From JAMXLO01 sp963719805 (lineage in GTDB: Bacteria; Pseudomonadota; Alphaproteobacteria; Acetobacterales; Acetobacteraceae): a stretch of DNA of 64,000 nucleotides. Within the stretch, counting starts at the first letter, position 1. The number at the start of each line of letters is the position of its first letter. Of this stretch, positions 9,427-18,202 are shown piece after piece. The DNA lies in the NCBI GenBank assembly GCA_963719805.1, contig CAVRDF010000003.1, positions 773,973 through 837,972 on the forward strand, read 5' to 3'. Under the pieces are notes generated by a model. The model did not search any database. It saw only the letters and a program-made list of their open reading frames with translations, and was not told where the DNA came from. A program made the position numbers and the translations under genes.

Positions 9427-10275
9427 TCAATGCCGGTGGTCGAGCCCGATATCAAGTGCCGTGGCGCTATGCGTCAGCCCTCCGGCTGAAAGCAGGTCCA
9501 CACCGCTCGCCGCAATCGCCGGCGCGGTGTCGGGACGAATGCGTCCCGATGCCTCGGTGATGGCACGGCCATCCACGATCTCCACCGCCTCGCGCAACAT
9601 GTCCGGTCCCATGTTGTCGAGCAGCACAGCATCCACGCGAAGGCTCATCGCCTCACGCAACTGCTCCAATGTATCGACCTCAAGTTCGATCTTCACCAGG
9701 TGACCGACGCCGGCCCGTGCGCGCTCGACGGCGGTGCGCACGCCGCCGGCGATGGCAACATGGTTGTCCTTGATCAGCACTGCATCATCCAGTCCGAAGC
9801 GATGGTTCGAGCCGCCGCCGACGCGCACCGCGTACTTCTGCGCGGCGCGCAGCCCTGGCATGGTCTTGCGCGTGCACACCACCTGCGCCCGCGTCCCGAC
9901 GATGGCATCGACGATGCCGCGCGTCGCGGAGGCGATGCCGGAGAGGTGGCACAGGAAGTTGAGGGCGGTGCGTTCGGCGGTCATGACGCCGCGCGCCGGT
10001 CCACGCACCACCGCGATCAGATCACCTGGCGAAAGACGGGTGCCGTCCGGGCGCTCCACCAGTAGTTCGACTGCCGGATCGATCAGGCGGAATGCCGTCG
10101 CGGCGTAGTCCAGGCCGGCCACCACGCCGGGCTGACGTGCCACCAGCGCACATTCGGTGAGCAGGTTCGCCGGCACGATGGCGTCTGTTGTCAGATCACC
10201 GGCGCGGCCAAGGTCTTCCAGGAGTGCGTTTCGTACTACCGGTTCGACCATGATCAGGGGAAGTGGCGTGAGCAT
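9427..10275 (-). CDS. nadC: nicotinate-nucleotide pyrophosphorylase (quinolinate phosphoribosyltransferase)
   Basis: A 282-aa NadC converting quinolinate and PRPP to nicotinate mononucleotide in de novo NAD synthesis. Family hallmarks are LLEDLGRAGDLTTDA, ERTALNFLCHLSGIA, TRKTMPGLR, GGGSNHR, IKDNH, the VEVDTLEQ-type strand, DNMGP and ASGGI-like EASGRI. The stop of nadA overlaps its start, so the two are co-translated. nadB is not in the window. Confidence 0.96.
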   Translation of the reverse strand: MLTPLPLIMVEPVVRNALLEDLGRAGDLTTDAIVPANLLTECALVARQPGVVAGLDYAATAFRLIDPAVELLVERPDGTRLSPGDLIAVVRGPARGVMTAERTALNFLCHLSGIASATRGIVDAIVGTRAQVVCTRKTMPGLRAAQKYAVRVGGGSNHRFGLDDAVLIKDNHVAIAGGVRTAVERARAGVGHLVKIELEVDTLEQLREAMSLRVDAVLLDNMGPDMLREAVEIVDGRAITEASGRIRPDTAPAIAASGVDLLSAGGLTHSATALDIGLDHRH

Positions 10276-11258
10276 TATCGCACCGCCAGCATGCGCTCTA
10301 CCGCCTGGCGGGCGCGTACCGCCACGGCGGGATCAATGGTGACTTCGTGCTGCATGTTTTCCAGCGCGCTGCGGATATTCGCCAGCGTGATGCGCTTCAT
10401 GTGCGGACACAGATTGCAGGGCCGCACGAACGACACGTCGGGGTGATGCACCGACACGTTGTCGGCCATCGAGCACTCGGTGATCAGCACGACCTTGGCC
10501 GGCTTTTGTTTGCCGACGTAGTCGGACATGTCGGCGGTGGAGCCGGTGAAGTCGGCCTCGGCCACCACCTCGGGCGGGCATTCCGGATGCGCGAGCACCA
10601 CCACGCCTGGGTTTTCGGCGCGCAGTTCGCGGATCTGCGCGGCGGTGAAGCGTTCATGCACCTCGCAGTGACCGGCCCAGGTGATGATCTTCACGCCGGT
10701 CTGCGCCGCGATGTTCTGCGCCAGGTATTCATCCGGCAGCATGATCACGCTGTCAGTGCCAAGGGACTCGATGATCTTGCGGGCGTTGCCGGAGGTGCAG
10801 CAGATGTCGGACTCCGCCTTCACCGCGGCGGATGTGTTGACGTAGGTGACGACAGGCACGCCGGGATAGCGCTCGCGCAGCAACCGCACGTCGGCGGCGG
10901 TGATCGACTCCGCGAGCGAGCAGCCGGCGCGGAGGTCGGGGATCAGCACGGTCTTCGCCGGGTTCAGCAGCTTGGCGGTCTCCGCCATGAAATGCACGCC
11001 GGCGAGCACGATAACATCGGCATCCACCGTCATCGCCTCGCGGGCCAGCGCCAGGCTATCGCCGACGATGTCGGAGACGCAGTGGAAGATCTCCGGTGTC
11101 ATGTAGTTGTGGCCGAGGATCACTGCGTTTCGCCGGCGCTTCAACGCCAGTATCGCCTCGATGTCGTCGGCGAATACCGGCCACTCCATGGGCGGGACAA
11201 ATGCCTTGACCCGGTCGTAGAGCGGGGCGGTACGGGCGAGGGCTTCGGCGTGTGACAT
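10275..11258 (-). CDS. nadA: quinolinate synthase A
   Basis: A 327-aa [4Fe-4S] enzyme condensing iminoaspartate and dihydroxyacetone phosphate to quinolinate. The three cluster cysteines are in DLRAGCSLA, SDICCTSGNA and PCNLCPHMKR; ILGHNYMTPEI and VHFMAETAK are family motifs. The ATG at 11258 (MSHAEALART) is preferred over the longer frame because the extension would run through the palindromic operator region. Upstream lies a probable NadQ operator, so expression should respond to NAD status. Confidence 0.95.
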   Translation of the reverse strand: MSHAEALARTAPLYDRVKAFVPPMEWPVFADDIEAILALKRRRNAVILGHNYMTPEIFHCVSDIVGDSLALAREAMTVDADVIVLAGVHFMAETAKLLNPAKTVLIPDLRAGCSLAESITAADVRLLRERYPGVPVVTYVNTSAAVKAESDICCTSGNARKIIESLGTDSVIMLPDEYLAQNIAAQTGVKIITWAGHCEVHERFTAAQIRELRAENPGVVVLAHPECPPEVVAEADFTGSTADMSDYVGKQKPAKVVLITECSMADNVSVHHPDVSFVRPCNLCPHMKRITLANIRSALENMQHEVTIDPAVAVRARQAVERMLAVR

Positions 11259-11267
11259 CCTGTCTAC

Positions 11268-11323
11268 TCCCTTATGCTCTATCTGAGCATTTGATGTGCT
11301 TATACTAGTGCTGAGCATAAGGG
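11268..11323. promoter_or_regulatory. palindromic operator region of nadA, probable NadQ site
   Basis: ATGCTC-N5-GAGCAT forms a perfect inverted repeat at 11274-11290, and the outer arms CCCTTATGCTC and GAGCATAAGGG form a larger dyad across the same stretch. It sits directly upstream of nadA and downstream of the NadQ-type regulator gene. NadQ proteins (COG4111) are known repressors of NAD synthesis genes in Alphaproteobacteria; the link to this site is inferred from position and symmetry. Confidence 0.6.
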
Positions 11324-11403
11324 TGTCAAGGGCAAAGGTATGCGGGAAGCCCGCAATACGATTGAGCGGGAGTTCCGCGTTGAATCTGGCTGCGCTTCTG
11401 AAG

Positions 11404-12330
11404 CTAGCGCGCGAGCGGCAGTTTGCTTCCCGCCACGGCCCGCTCGGCAACCACGTCGCGGCGGAAGCGGAACAGCTTGGCCGGCCGGCCGCCGGTTTCG
11501 GTGGCCATCTCGCCGGTTTCCTCCACGAGGTCCTGCTGCTCCACGAGGCGGCGGAAGTTCTGCTTGTGCAAGCGCCGGCCGGCGAGCGCCTCCACCGCCT
11601 GCTGCAACTGACCCAGCGTGAAGCGGGGCGGCATCAGTTCGAACACCACGGGGCGGTATTTGATTTTGGCGCGCAGCCGCGCGATGCCGGTGGCGAGGAT
11701 GCGGCGGTGGTCGTGTGTCATTGCCTCGCCTGGCAACCGGGTCGCCGACCTGCGGCGATTCGGATACCAGGGACGCCTCCCACAGCAGTTCGTAACGCTG
11801 CAGGATCAGCTCCTCGTTCCAGGCCCTGCCATCGTGGCCGAAAGTGATCGCGGCCCGGCGCTGCCGATCGCGCCGCGTCGCCGTGTCATCCGCCGCGTCC
11901 GCCCAGGCTCTCAGCCTCGGGGCGATCGGCTCCTCGGCCGGCGGAGATTCCGCCGCGGCGATCCTCCCAGGGGAAGTAGCGATACCAGCTTTGCCAGGTC
12001 ACGCCGGCTTCGCCAGCGGTGCGTGTCTCGCGCGTCAGCCCGAGGTAGCTGATCGACACCGTCCGGAGCCCGATTCGCGTCCGGTCGCGATCGGCGAAGG
12101 TGTAGAGCTGTTCGACATAGCCCAGCGGATGGTGGGTCTGCTGCTCCACCCAGGAGCGCATACCGGATTGCAGTGACCGGTGTGTCAGCTCGAACGGTCC
12201 GGATGGCAGCGCCCGCACCATTGTCGATGGTCAGCACGCGCGGTTCGCCATCGGTGACCGCGACGATCACTGCGATCAGTTCGGCGGTGGCCTCCGCCAC
12301 CGGTTTACGGCGCGTCCGGGCTCGATCCAT
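11404..12330 (-). pseudogene. nadQ: NadQ-like NUDIX transcriptional regulator of NAD synthesis, multiple frameshifts
   Basis: An N-terminal NUDIX-like domain followed by a winged helix, the COG4111 layout. Pieces in three frames line up as one protein: ELIAVIVAVTDGEPRVLTID, then GPFELTHRSLQSGMRSWVE to WYRYFPWEDRRGG, then GHDGRAWNEELILQRYELL, then the winged helix FTLGQLQQAVEALAGRRLH and GRPAKLFRFR. Joining them needs removal of one base near 12222 (GCGGGCG), one near 11945 and one near 11731. All three are +1 events, so the gene is probably intact in the organism. It lies immediately upstream of the nadA operator on the same strand. Confidence 0.8.
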
Positions 12331-12439
12331 GCGACTCGCAGTGTTGGCCGACTGTGCGGTCTTCGCACGTCATTGGCGGCCACCGCCAGATTTCATGGTT
12401 TGCCAAATAATGCCGGCCGGCTGCTCGCCGGCGTGCGAC

Positions 12440-12620
12440 CGGCGAGGCGGACACGGCGACGCCGCCGAATCCTTCGATCGTGCGGTCGGACTGATGTATG
12501 CACAGCAGGTTCAGACCCATCTCCGCGCTGTGATAGCCATGGTGGCGCAGGTACCGGCGATCCGTTGCCTGTCGGACTTGGAATGCTCCACCACGACGAA
12601 CGGCAGTCCATTGGCACTGC
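12440..12620 (-). pseudogene. possible 3' remnant of an FkbM-like methyltransferase
   Basis: Two overlapping frames give GLPFVVVEHSKSDRQ and then YLRHHGYHSAEMGLNLL, which resembles the end of FkbM-family methyltransferases (a hydrophobic strand, VVEH, then a GY...LNLLF-type close). A one-base loss between them would explain the frame change. There is no room for the N-terminal SAM-binding part because the S10 peptidase stop is adjacent. Weak evidence; chance resemblance is possible. Confidence 0.3.
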
Positions 12621-14114
12621 TCAGCGCGCGCCGATGAGTGCCTTCGCAGCGTCGCGCAGCGCGGCCCGCGAAGCATCGTTGGTGTAGAACATATGGCCAC
12701 CCGGATAGACCTGCAGCGCGACACGGTCGCCGCCGACCGAGAGTGGGATTTGATCCAGCAGTAGTTTGGTGGCGAAATACGGCGTGATCAGATCGAACAG
12801 TCCATGACAGATGAGGACGGAGAAATGCGGATCGACCGACAACGCGACACGCATGAAACCGACTGACTGCGGTTTCGGTCCAATGTCGTGTCCCCAGTCC
12901 CATTCTCGCGCCGCGGGCCGGTCGAACAGGCGGTAGAGATTGTCAGGATGCCAGTTCAGTTTGTTCTCGTAGATCGCCATCATTGCACCCGTGACCGGTG
13001 CCTGAAGCGTATCGAGCACTGGGTCCGGCACGTTGCTCTGCATTTCCAGAGGAAACGGATTGCCGCTGGTAATCGTCGCGTCGTACGCGCTGCCGATACG
13101 CCCCTGCGCACGGGCAAACTCATGCAGGAACGTGGCATTGTCGATCATGCCGTCGTAACGCCGCACCAGCGCCGGATCGAGCCCGGTGAATTCCGCGACT
13201 TTCTGGCTGCGGCGTTCGATCGCCTGCTGATCTCGCTCGCCGCGCGTCAAATCCAGCAGGTAATCGGTCGCGGTATATTGTTCCACATCGGCAAGCTGTC
13301 CGTGCGTCACAGGTCCTTGTGCGGCGCGTGCAACCGCCGCCATGGTGGGGAGCCGATCAACAAAATAGAACGGGTCGAACGCGAGGCTGCGTCCACCGAT
13401 ATCGAGTGCGGGTGAGACCAGCACGAGACCAGTTAAGCCGACGCCTTCGCTGTTTGCGAGCTGGCGGGCGAGGCGTGGCGCACGAAAGCCGCCGTAGCTT
13501 TCACCCAGGATGTATTTCGGCGAAACCATGCGATTGGATTTGTCCAGCCACCGCCTGATGGCTTGTGCCAGATAGTCGATGTCGCCTTGGACGGACCACA
13601 GCCGCTTCCTGGCCTCCTCATTGTTGCCGAGGATGCGCGAGTAGCCGGTGCCGGCTGGATCGATGAACACCAGATCGGTGAAGTCGAGCCAGGTCTCGGC
13701 GTTTGGTAACGGATCGGGCGAGGCGGACGGCACCGTCGCATCGCCGCCGAGCGGGATGCGCCATGGCCCCACCGCGCCGACCTGCAACCAGCCGGAGGCA
13801 AAGCCCGGTCCGCCATTGAAGACGAATGTGACGGGGCGATGTGCGGGCTCACCGCCATCGAGCTGATAGGCGATGAATGCCAAGTCTGTCAGCGGTGAAT
13901 TCTTGTCGTCGAATAGGCGGATCGCCCCGGCGGTCGAGGTGAATTCCAGGGTTCGGCCGGGCAACTCCAGTGAGTGATGCACGACCCGGTCCGCGGGCAT
14001 CGGCCGAATGTCCGACACGGGCGGCGCTGTTTCGCGTTGCTGTGCCTGTGCGCGCGCGGCGCGAGGTGACAGCGCGAGCAGCATGGCAAGTGAGTGCCGC
14101 CGCGTGATCCGCAT
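12621..14114 (-). CDS. peptidase S10, serine carboxypeptidase family
   Basis: A 497-aa secreted carboxypeptidase. The N-terminus has a basic start and hydrophobic core (RRHSLAMLLALSPRAARA), so export is likely, possibly by Tat. FNGGPGFASGW forms the oxyanion hole, Ser206 is in GESYGGF, Asp441 in HGLFDLITPY and His474 in PGGHMFYT. IDPAGTGYS is another family signature. The gene is divergent from serC and ends next to the nadQ region. Confidence 0.92.
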   Translation of the reverse strand: MRITRRHSLAMLLALSPRAARAQAQQRETAPPVSDIRPMPADRVVHHSLELPGRTLEFTSTAGAIRLFDDKNSPLTDLAFIAYQLDGGEPAHRPVTFVFNGGPGFASGWLQVGAVGPWRIPLGGDATVPSASPDPLPNAETWLDFTDLVFIDPAGTGYSRILGNNEEARKRLWSVQGDIDYLAQAIRRWLDKSNRMVSPKYILGESYGGFRAPRLARQLANSEGVGLTGLVLVSPALDIGGRSLAFDPFYFVDRLPTMAAVARAAQGPVTHGQLADVEQYTATDYLLDLTRGERDQQAIERRSQKVAEFTGLDPALVRRYDGMIDNATFLHEFARAQGRIGSAYDATITSGNPFPLEMQSNVPDPVLDTLQAPVTGAMMAIYENKLNWHPDNLYRLFDRPAAREWDWGHDIGPKPQSVGFMRVALSVDPHFSVLICHGLFDLITPYFATKLLLDQIPLSVGGDRVALQVYPGGHMFYTNDASRAALRDAAKALIGAR

Positions 14115-14185
14115 GGCGCAAGTCTAACCGGCGGGGACGCCGTGCAATAGCGTTGACGCGAAAGCAAGCTTCTCGCTATACGCCG

Positions 14186-14234
14186 TCCCGGGTCACGTCC
14201 CCCCACCGGGGCGCTTCTCTTCTGTAAGGGAGAG
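14186..14234 (+). ncRNA. serC leader RNA motif
   Basis: The stretch before serC contains CGGGTCACG, a CCCC-ACC-GGGG hairpin and a second pyrimidine/purine hairpin CTCTT...AGGGAG that also supplies the ribosome-binding site. This matches what I recall of the alphaproteobacterial serC motif, found upstream of serC-serA operons and thought to act in translational or transcriptional control. The pairing that would hide GGGAG suggests the second hairpin governs translation start. Confidence 0.6.
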
Positions 14235-14241
14235 TTATTGC

Positions 14242-15351
14242 ATGGCGATCGCCACCAGACCGGACAAGCGTCCGGCCAACACCAATTATTCCTCCGGCCC
14301 TTGTGCCAAGCGCCCCGGCTTCGCGCTCGATGCACTGTCAGGCGCTTTGCTCGGCCGCAGTCATCGCGCCGGGGCTCCGAAAGCCAGGCTCGCCGAGGTG
14401 ATTGATCGATCGCGCGCGATGCTGGGCATGCCGGCTGATTGGCGGCTTGGCATCGTGCCGGCATCCGACACCGGCGCTGTGGAGATGGCGTTGTGGTCGT
14501 TGCTTGGTTCGCGGCCGGTGGACGTGCTGGCCTACGAGAGCTTCGGCGAAGGTTGGGCGACCGATGTCGTAAAGCAGCTGGCGCTCGACGCGCGCGTGCT
14601 GTCGGCCCCGTATGGCCGGTTACCGGATCTGCATGCGGTCGATTTCAGCCGTGACGTCGTGTTCGCATGGAACGGCACCACATCCGGCGTGCGTGTGCCG
14701 AGTGGCGATTGGATCGCCGCCGATCGGCAAGGGTTGACGATATGCGATGCGACGTCCGCCGCGTTCGCGATGCATCTGGCGTGGGACAAACTGGATGTCG
14801 TGACGTGGTCGTGGCAGAAGGTGCTGGGCGGCGAGGCCGCGCATGGCATGCTGGCCCTGTCGCCGCGTGCGGTGGAACGGTTGCTGAGCCACAAGCCGGC
14901 ATGGCCACTGCCGAAGATCTTTCGCCTGACGTCAGGCGGCAAGCTGATCGAAGGCATCTTCAAGGGTGAGACAATCAACACGCCATCCATGCTGTGCGCG
15001 GAAGACGCGTTGGATGGATTGCGCTGGGCGGAGTTGATGGGTGGCCTGCCTGCGCTGATCGCGCGCAGCGAGGCGAGTCTTGCGGCAATCGAGAGCTGGG
15101 TGCTGCGCACAGAGTGGGTGGACTTTCTCGCTGAAGATCCGGCTACGCGGTCGTGCACTTCGATCTGCCTGAAGGCGCCCAAGCAGATCGCGGCGGTGTT
15201 GGAGAAGGAAGGTGTGGCCTACGACATTGCCGCCTATCGCGATGCACCGCCGGGTCTTCGCATCTGGACCGGTGCTACGATCGATACATCCGACGTCGAG
15301 GTGCTGCTGCCATGGCTCGACTGGGCACATGGCGTGGTGACCGCGACGTAA
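14242..15351 (+). CDS. serC: phosphoserine aminotransferase
   Basis: A 369-aa PLP enzyme converting 3-phosphohydroxypyruvate and glutamate to phosphoserine, second step of serine synthesis. It is the alphaproteobacterial type: NYSSGPCAKRPGF, GRSHRA, VPASDTGAVEMA, FAWNGTTSGVRVP, and the PLP lysine in WSWQKVLGGE. It is followed 9 bp later by serA, so both are read from the promoter above the serC leader. Confidence 0.95.
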   Translation: MAIATRPDKRPANTNYSSGPCAKRPGFALDALSGALLGRSHRAGAPKARLAEVIDRSRAMLGMPADWRLGIVPASDTGAVEMALWSLLGSRPVDVLAYESFGEGWATDVVKQLALDARVLSAPYGRLPDLHAVDFSRDVVFAWNGTTSGVRVPSGDWIAADRQGLTICDATSAAFAMHLAWDKLDVVTWSWQKVLGGEAAHGMLALSPRAVERLLSHKPAWPLPKIFRLTSGGKLIEGIFKGETINTPSMLCAEDALDGLRWAELMGGLPALIARSEASLAAIESWVLRTEWVDFLAEDPATRSCTSICLKAPKQIAAVLEKEGVAYDIAAYRDAPPGLRIWTGATIDTSDVEVLLPWLDWAHGVVTAT

Positions 15352-15360
15352 ACCGAGAGA

Positions 15361-16954
15361 ATGCCAATGCCGAAGGTGCTGATCAGCGACAAGCTATCGC
15401 CTGCCGCGGTAGAGATTTTCCGCCGCCGTGGCGTGGATGTGGATTTGAAGCCTGGCCTCTCGCCGGCCGATCTGCGGAGCATTATCGCGCCGTATGACGG
15501 ACTCGCGGTGCGGTCGGCCACCAAGGTGACGCGCGAGCTTTTGGACGCCGCGAGCAACCTGAAAGTGGTCGGTCGTGCGGGCATTGGGGTGGACAATGTC
15601 GATATCCGCTCGGCGACCGCGCGCGGCGTGGTGGTGATGAACACGCCACATGGCAATACCATCACCACGGCGGAACATGCGATCGCCATGATGTTCGCCT
15701 TAGCGCGCCAGATCCCGGAAGCTTCCGCTTCCACCAAGACCGGCAAGTGGGAAAAGAACCGGTTCCTGGGTGTGGAGCTGAGCGGCAAAACGCTCGGCCT
15801 CATCGGCTGTGGCAACATCGGATCAATCGTCGCCGATCGTGCGGTCGGATTGAAGATGCGCGTCGTCGCCTATGATCCGTTCCTGACCGAGAAGCGCGCG
15901 CTCGATCTCGGGGTGGAAAAGGTGGAACTGGATGAATTGCTGTCGCGCGCCGACATCATCACGTTGCACACGCCTCTGACCGATGCGACGCGCAACATCA
16001 TCTCGCGTGAGTCGCTGGCGAAGGCTCAGCGCGGCGTGCGCATCATCAACTGTGCGCGTGGCGGATTGTTGGATGAATTGGCGCTGGCTGAGGCGATCGA
16101 AATCAGGTCACGTTGCGGGCGCCGCGCTGGACGTATTCGAGACGGAACCGGCGACGCAATCGCCGCTGTTCGCGCTGGAAGGCGTGGTGTGCACGCCGCA
16201 TCTCGGCGCTGCGACCGCCGAGGCGCAGGAAAACGTGGCGCTGCAGATTGCCGAGCAGATGAGCGATTTTCTGCTGACTGGTGCGGTGTCGAATGCGATC
16301 AACATGCCGTCGGTATCCGCCGAGGACGCGCCACGGCTAAAGCCATACATGGAATTGTGCCGGCTGCTCGGCGCGTTTGCCGGACAACTGACGCAGGCGC
16401 GGGAGGGGGTGATCCGCCGCGTGTTGATCGAATACGAGGGACAGGCCGCGGCATTGAACACGCGTCCACTGTCTGCCGCGGCGCTGGCGGGCCTGATGAC
16501 GCCGATGATGGAAGGCGTCAACATGGTGAACGCCCCCGTTGCCGCACGCGATCATGGCATCGATGTTGCCGAAACCGTGCACGATCGGCCGAGCGAATAT
16601 CAGACACTGGTGCGGGTGACTGTGCAGACGGATCAGATTGCGCGGTCGGTCGCCGGCACCCTGTTCGCCGGTTCGCGCCCTCGTATCGTGGAAATCAAGG
16701 GCATCAAGGTCGAGGCGGATTTCGCCCCGCACATGCTGTATGTGACCAACCAGGACAAGCCGGGGTTCATTGGCCGCTTCGGCGCGACGCTGGCGGGTGC
16801 CGGCATCAACATCGCGACGTTCCATCTGGGCCGCGCGAGCCAGGGCGGCGACGCTATCTGCCTGGTCTCGGTCGATGAGGAAGTGCCAGAGGCTGTGCTG
16901 TCTATGGTGCGGACCTTGCCATTGGTGGTGCAGGCGACGTCGCTGGCGTTCTGA
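15361..16954 (+). pseudogene. serA: D-3-phosphoglycerate dehydrogenase, single frameshift
   Basis: First enzyme of serine synthesis (about 530 aa, long form). Substrate domain LISDKLSPAAVEIF; NAD-binding GLIGCGNIGS; catalytic-site motifs NCARGG and TPHLGAAT; an intervening ASB domain; and a C-terminal ACT domain (MLYVTNQDKPGFIGRFG...LVSVDEEVPE) for serine feedback. The frame changes near 16103; deleting one base of ATCGAAATC gives AEAIKSGHVAGAALDVFE as in homologues. Because serA is a core gene next to an intact serC, the shift is probably an assembly error. Confidence 0.92.
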
Positions 16955-17355
16955 TGCCGGTCAGTCAGGGTTTTCAGGATTTCGTGCTGGACCTGCTGGC
17001 TCCGTTAGGGCCGATGCCACGCCGGATGTTCAGCGGTGTCGGGCTATTCCATAGCGGCGTTATGTTCGGGCTGCTGGTGCGCGACGCGATGTATCTGCGC
17101 GTCGACGACGCCACGCGCGAACGCTTCGAACAGGCGGGCAGTGAACCGTTCAGCTACATGCGCGGTGAGCGGAAGGTCAGTCTGTCGGCTTACTATGCGG
17201 TGCCGGAGGGGATGCTGGACCAGCCGGATGAATTGCTGCAATGGACGCGCGACGCCATCGCAACTGCGCGGCGAGCAACTTCGAGTGCTCGATCTGCCAG
17301 GTCTCGTTCAGGTGGTCGGACGTATCGAAGAAAGCGGAGCGCGGATAACGGCTGA
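16954..17355 (+). CDS. TfoX N-terminal domain protein
   Basis: A small protein beginning at the serA stop (TGATG overlap). It has the TfoX N-domain layout: PMPRRMFSGVGLFHSGVMFGLLVRDAMYLRVDD and PFSYMRG...LSAYYAVPEGMLDQPDELLQW. Such proteins are relatives of the competence regulator TfoX, but stand-alone N-domains have no proven role. After residue about 110 the sequence turns low-complexity and overlaps the convergent gene by 180 bp, so the true stop is probably lost to an indel. Confidence 0.75.
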   Translation: MPVSQGFQDFVLDLLAPLGPMPRRMFSGVGLFHSGVMFGLLVRDAMYLRVDDATRERFEQAGSEPFSYMRGERKVSLSAYYAVPEGMLDQPDELLQWTRDAIATARRATSSARSARSRSGGRTYRRKRSADNG

Positions 17356-18202
17356 GATTTGGCAGTTCGAGGAAGTCGCCGCCGTTTGCCAGGTAGGTCG
17401 AGCGGATAGCCTGTAAGGTCGCATCGGGCATCGGTGAATCGGCGAATTCTGTCGGCAATCCGCCGATGACCTGGATGCCCGACGCCGTGGCCCATCGCGT
17501 GAAATCCGCGATCAGTGCGCTGCCATAACCGTCGCGCACCGCATCCGCCGTCGCATGATGTGTCGCGGCGGCGGCAAGAACGCTGCGGTTCGTCTGGGCA
17601 AGCGCTGCCGAATGGCCGATGTGGTCGCCCCAGGCATTCGTCTCACCGGTGACTTCGGCGCGAGGGTCGTGGAAGTGTGCCGCGACCAGCGCGGTTTCGA
17701 TCAGGCTCATCAATGCGGCGCGCAGATCGAAGGAAAAGAGTGCCGCCAGCCATCGCTCGGATGACAGCGACGCGAGCGTGCGCCGGTCGTGCCGGAACAT
17801 GATGGCGGCGTCCGGTCCGAGCTCTGTCGTCGCACGCGTCCGGATGTACTGCTCCTCTTCCATCGGCAAATACACCAGATCGCCCGCATGCAGCAGCGGC
17901 CGCCAGCGGGCGAAGACGTAATCGAGCCCGATCCCGACCGCGACGCCGCCATTCACGCACGGCATTCCCATCGACGGCTGAATGACTTCGCAGCGATGCG
18001 AATAAGGGCCGTTGGAGCCGGCAAGGATCACCAGCTTTGGTTGACCGATCGATGCGGCACGCTGCAGCTTGATGTCGATCTGTTGCTGCAGGAAACCAAG
18101 CGACAGCGGCCGATCAAGCAGCGCACCGAACAGTAGCGCATAGAGCAGCAGCGATGCTGCGGCAGCGGCGAACAGGCTGCGCGTGACGGAAGGCTTGCGC
18201 AT
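17177..18202 (-). CDS. membrane-anchored SGNH-like/AlgX-type protein of an O-acetylation pair
   Basis: Starts at MRKPSVTRSLFAAAAASLLLYALLF, a single N-terminal membrane segment, and continues as a periplasmic domain with the GDSL/SGNH-like opening KLVILAGSNGPYSH, SMGMPCVNGGVAVGIGLDYV and a distal DTSDHLNETW motif resembling the catalytic Asp-x-x-His. The start overlaps the MBOAT stop (TGATG), so both act together in acylating an exopolysaccharide. The last about 25 residues overlap the TfoX gene tail-to-tail and are proline-rich, unlike the rest, which hints at a missed stop. Confidence 0.72.
   Translation of the reverse strand: MRKPSVTRSLFAAAAASLLLYALLFGALLDRPLSLGFLQQQIDIKLQRAASIGQPKLVILAGSNGPYSHRCEVIQPSMGMPCVNGGVAVGIGLDYVFARWRPLLHAGDLVYLPMEEEQYIRTRATTELGPDAAIMFRHDRRTLASLSSERWLAALFSFDLRAALMSLIETALVAAHFHDPRAEVTGETNAWGDHIGHSAALAQTNRSVLAAAATHHATADAVRDGYGSALIADFTRWATASGIQVIGGLPTEFADSPMPDATLQAIRSTYLANGGDFLELPNLSRYPRSAFFDTSDHLNETWQIEHSKLLAAQLRWRRASIAAIHPAGPASPPAPHSKPTD

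Noticed and set aside
10347..11255. Long open plus-strand frame of 302 aa
   Set aside because: It is the complement of nadA, rich in His/Arg/Gly, with no family features; a GC shadow.
17177..17355. Tail-to-tail overlap of TfoX and SGNH-like genes as a genuine overlapping gene pair
   Set aside because: Both tails become low-complexity in the overlap and indels are common in this window, so a lost stop is more likely than dual coding.
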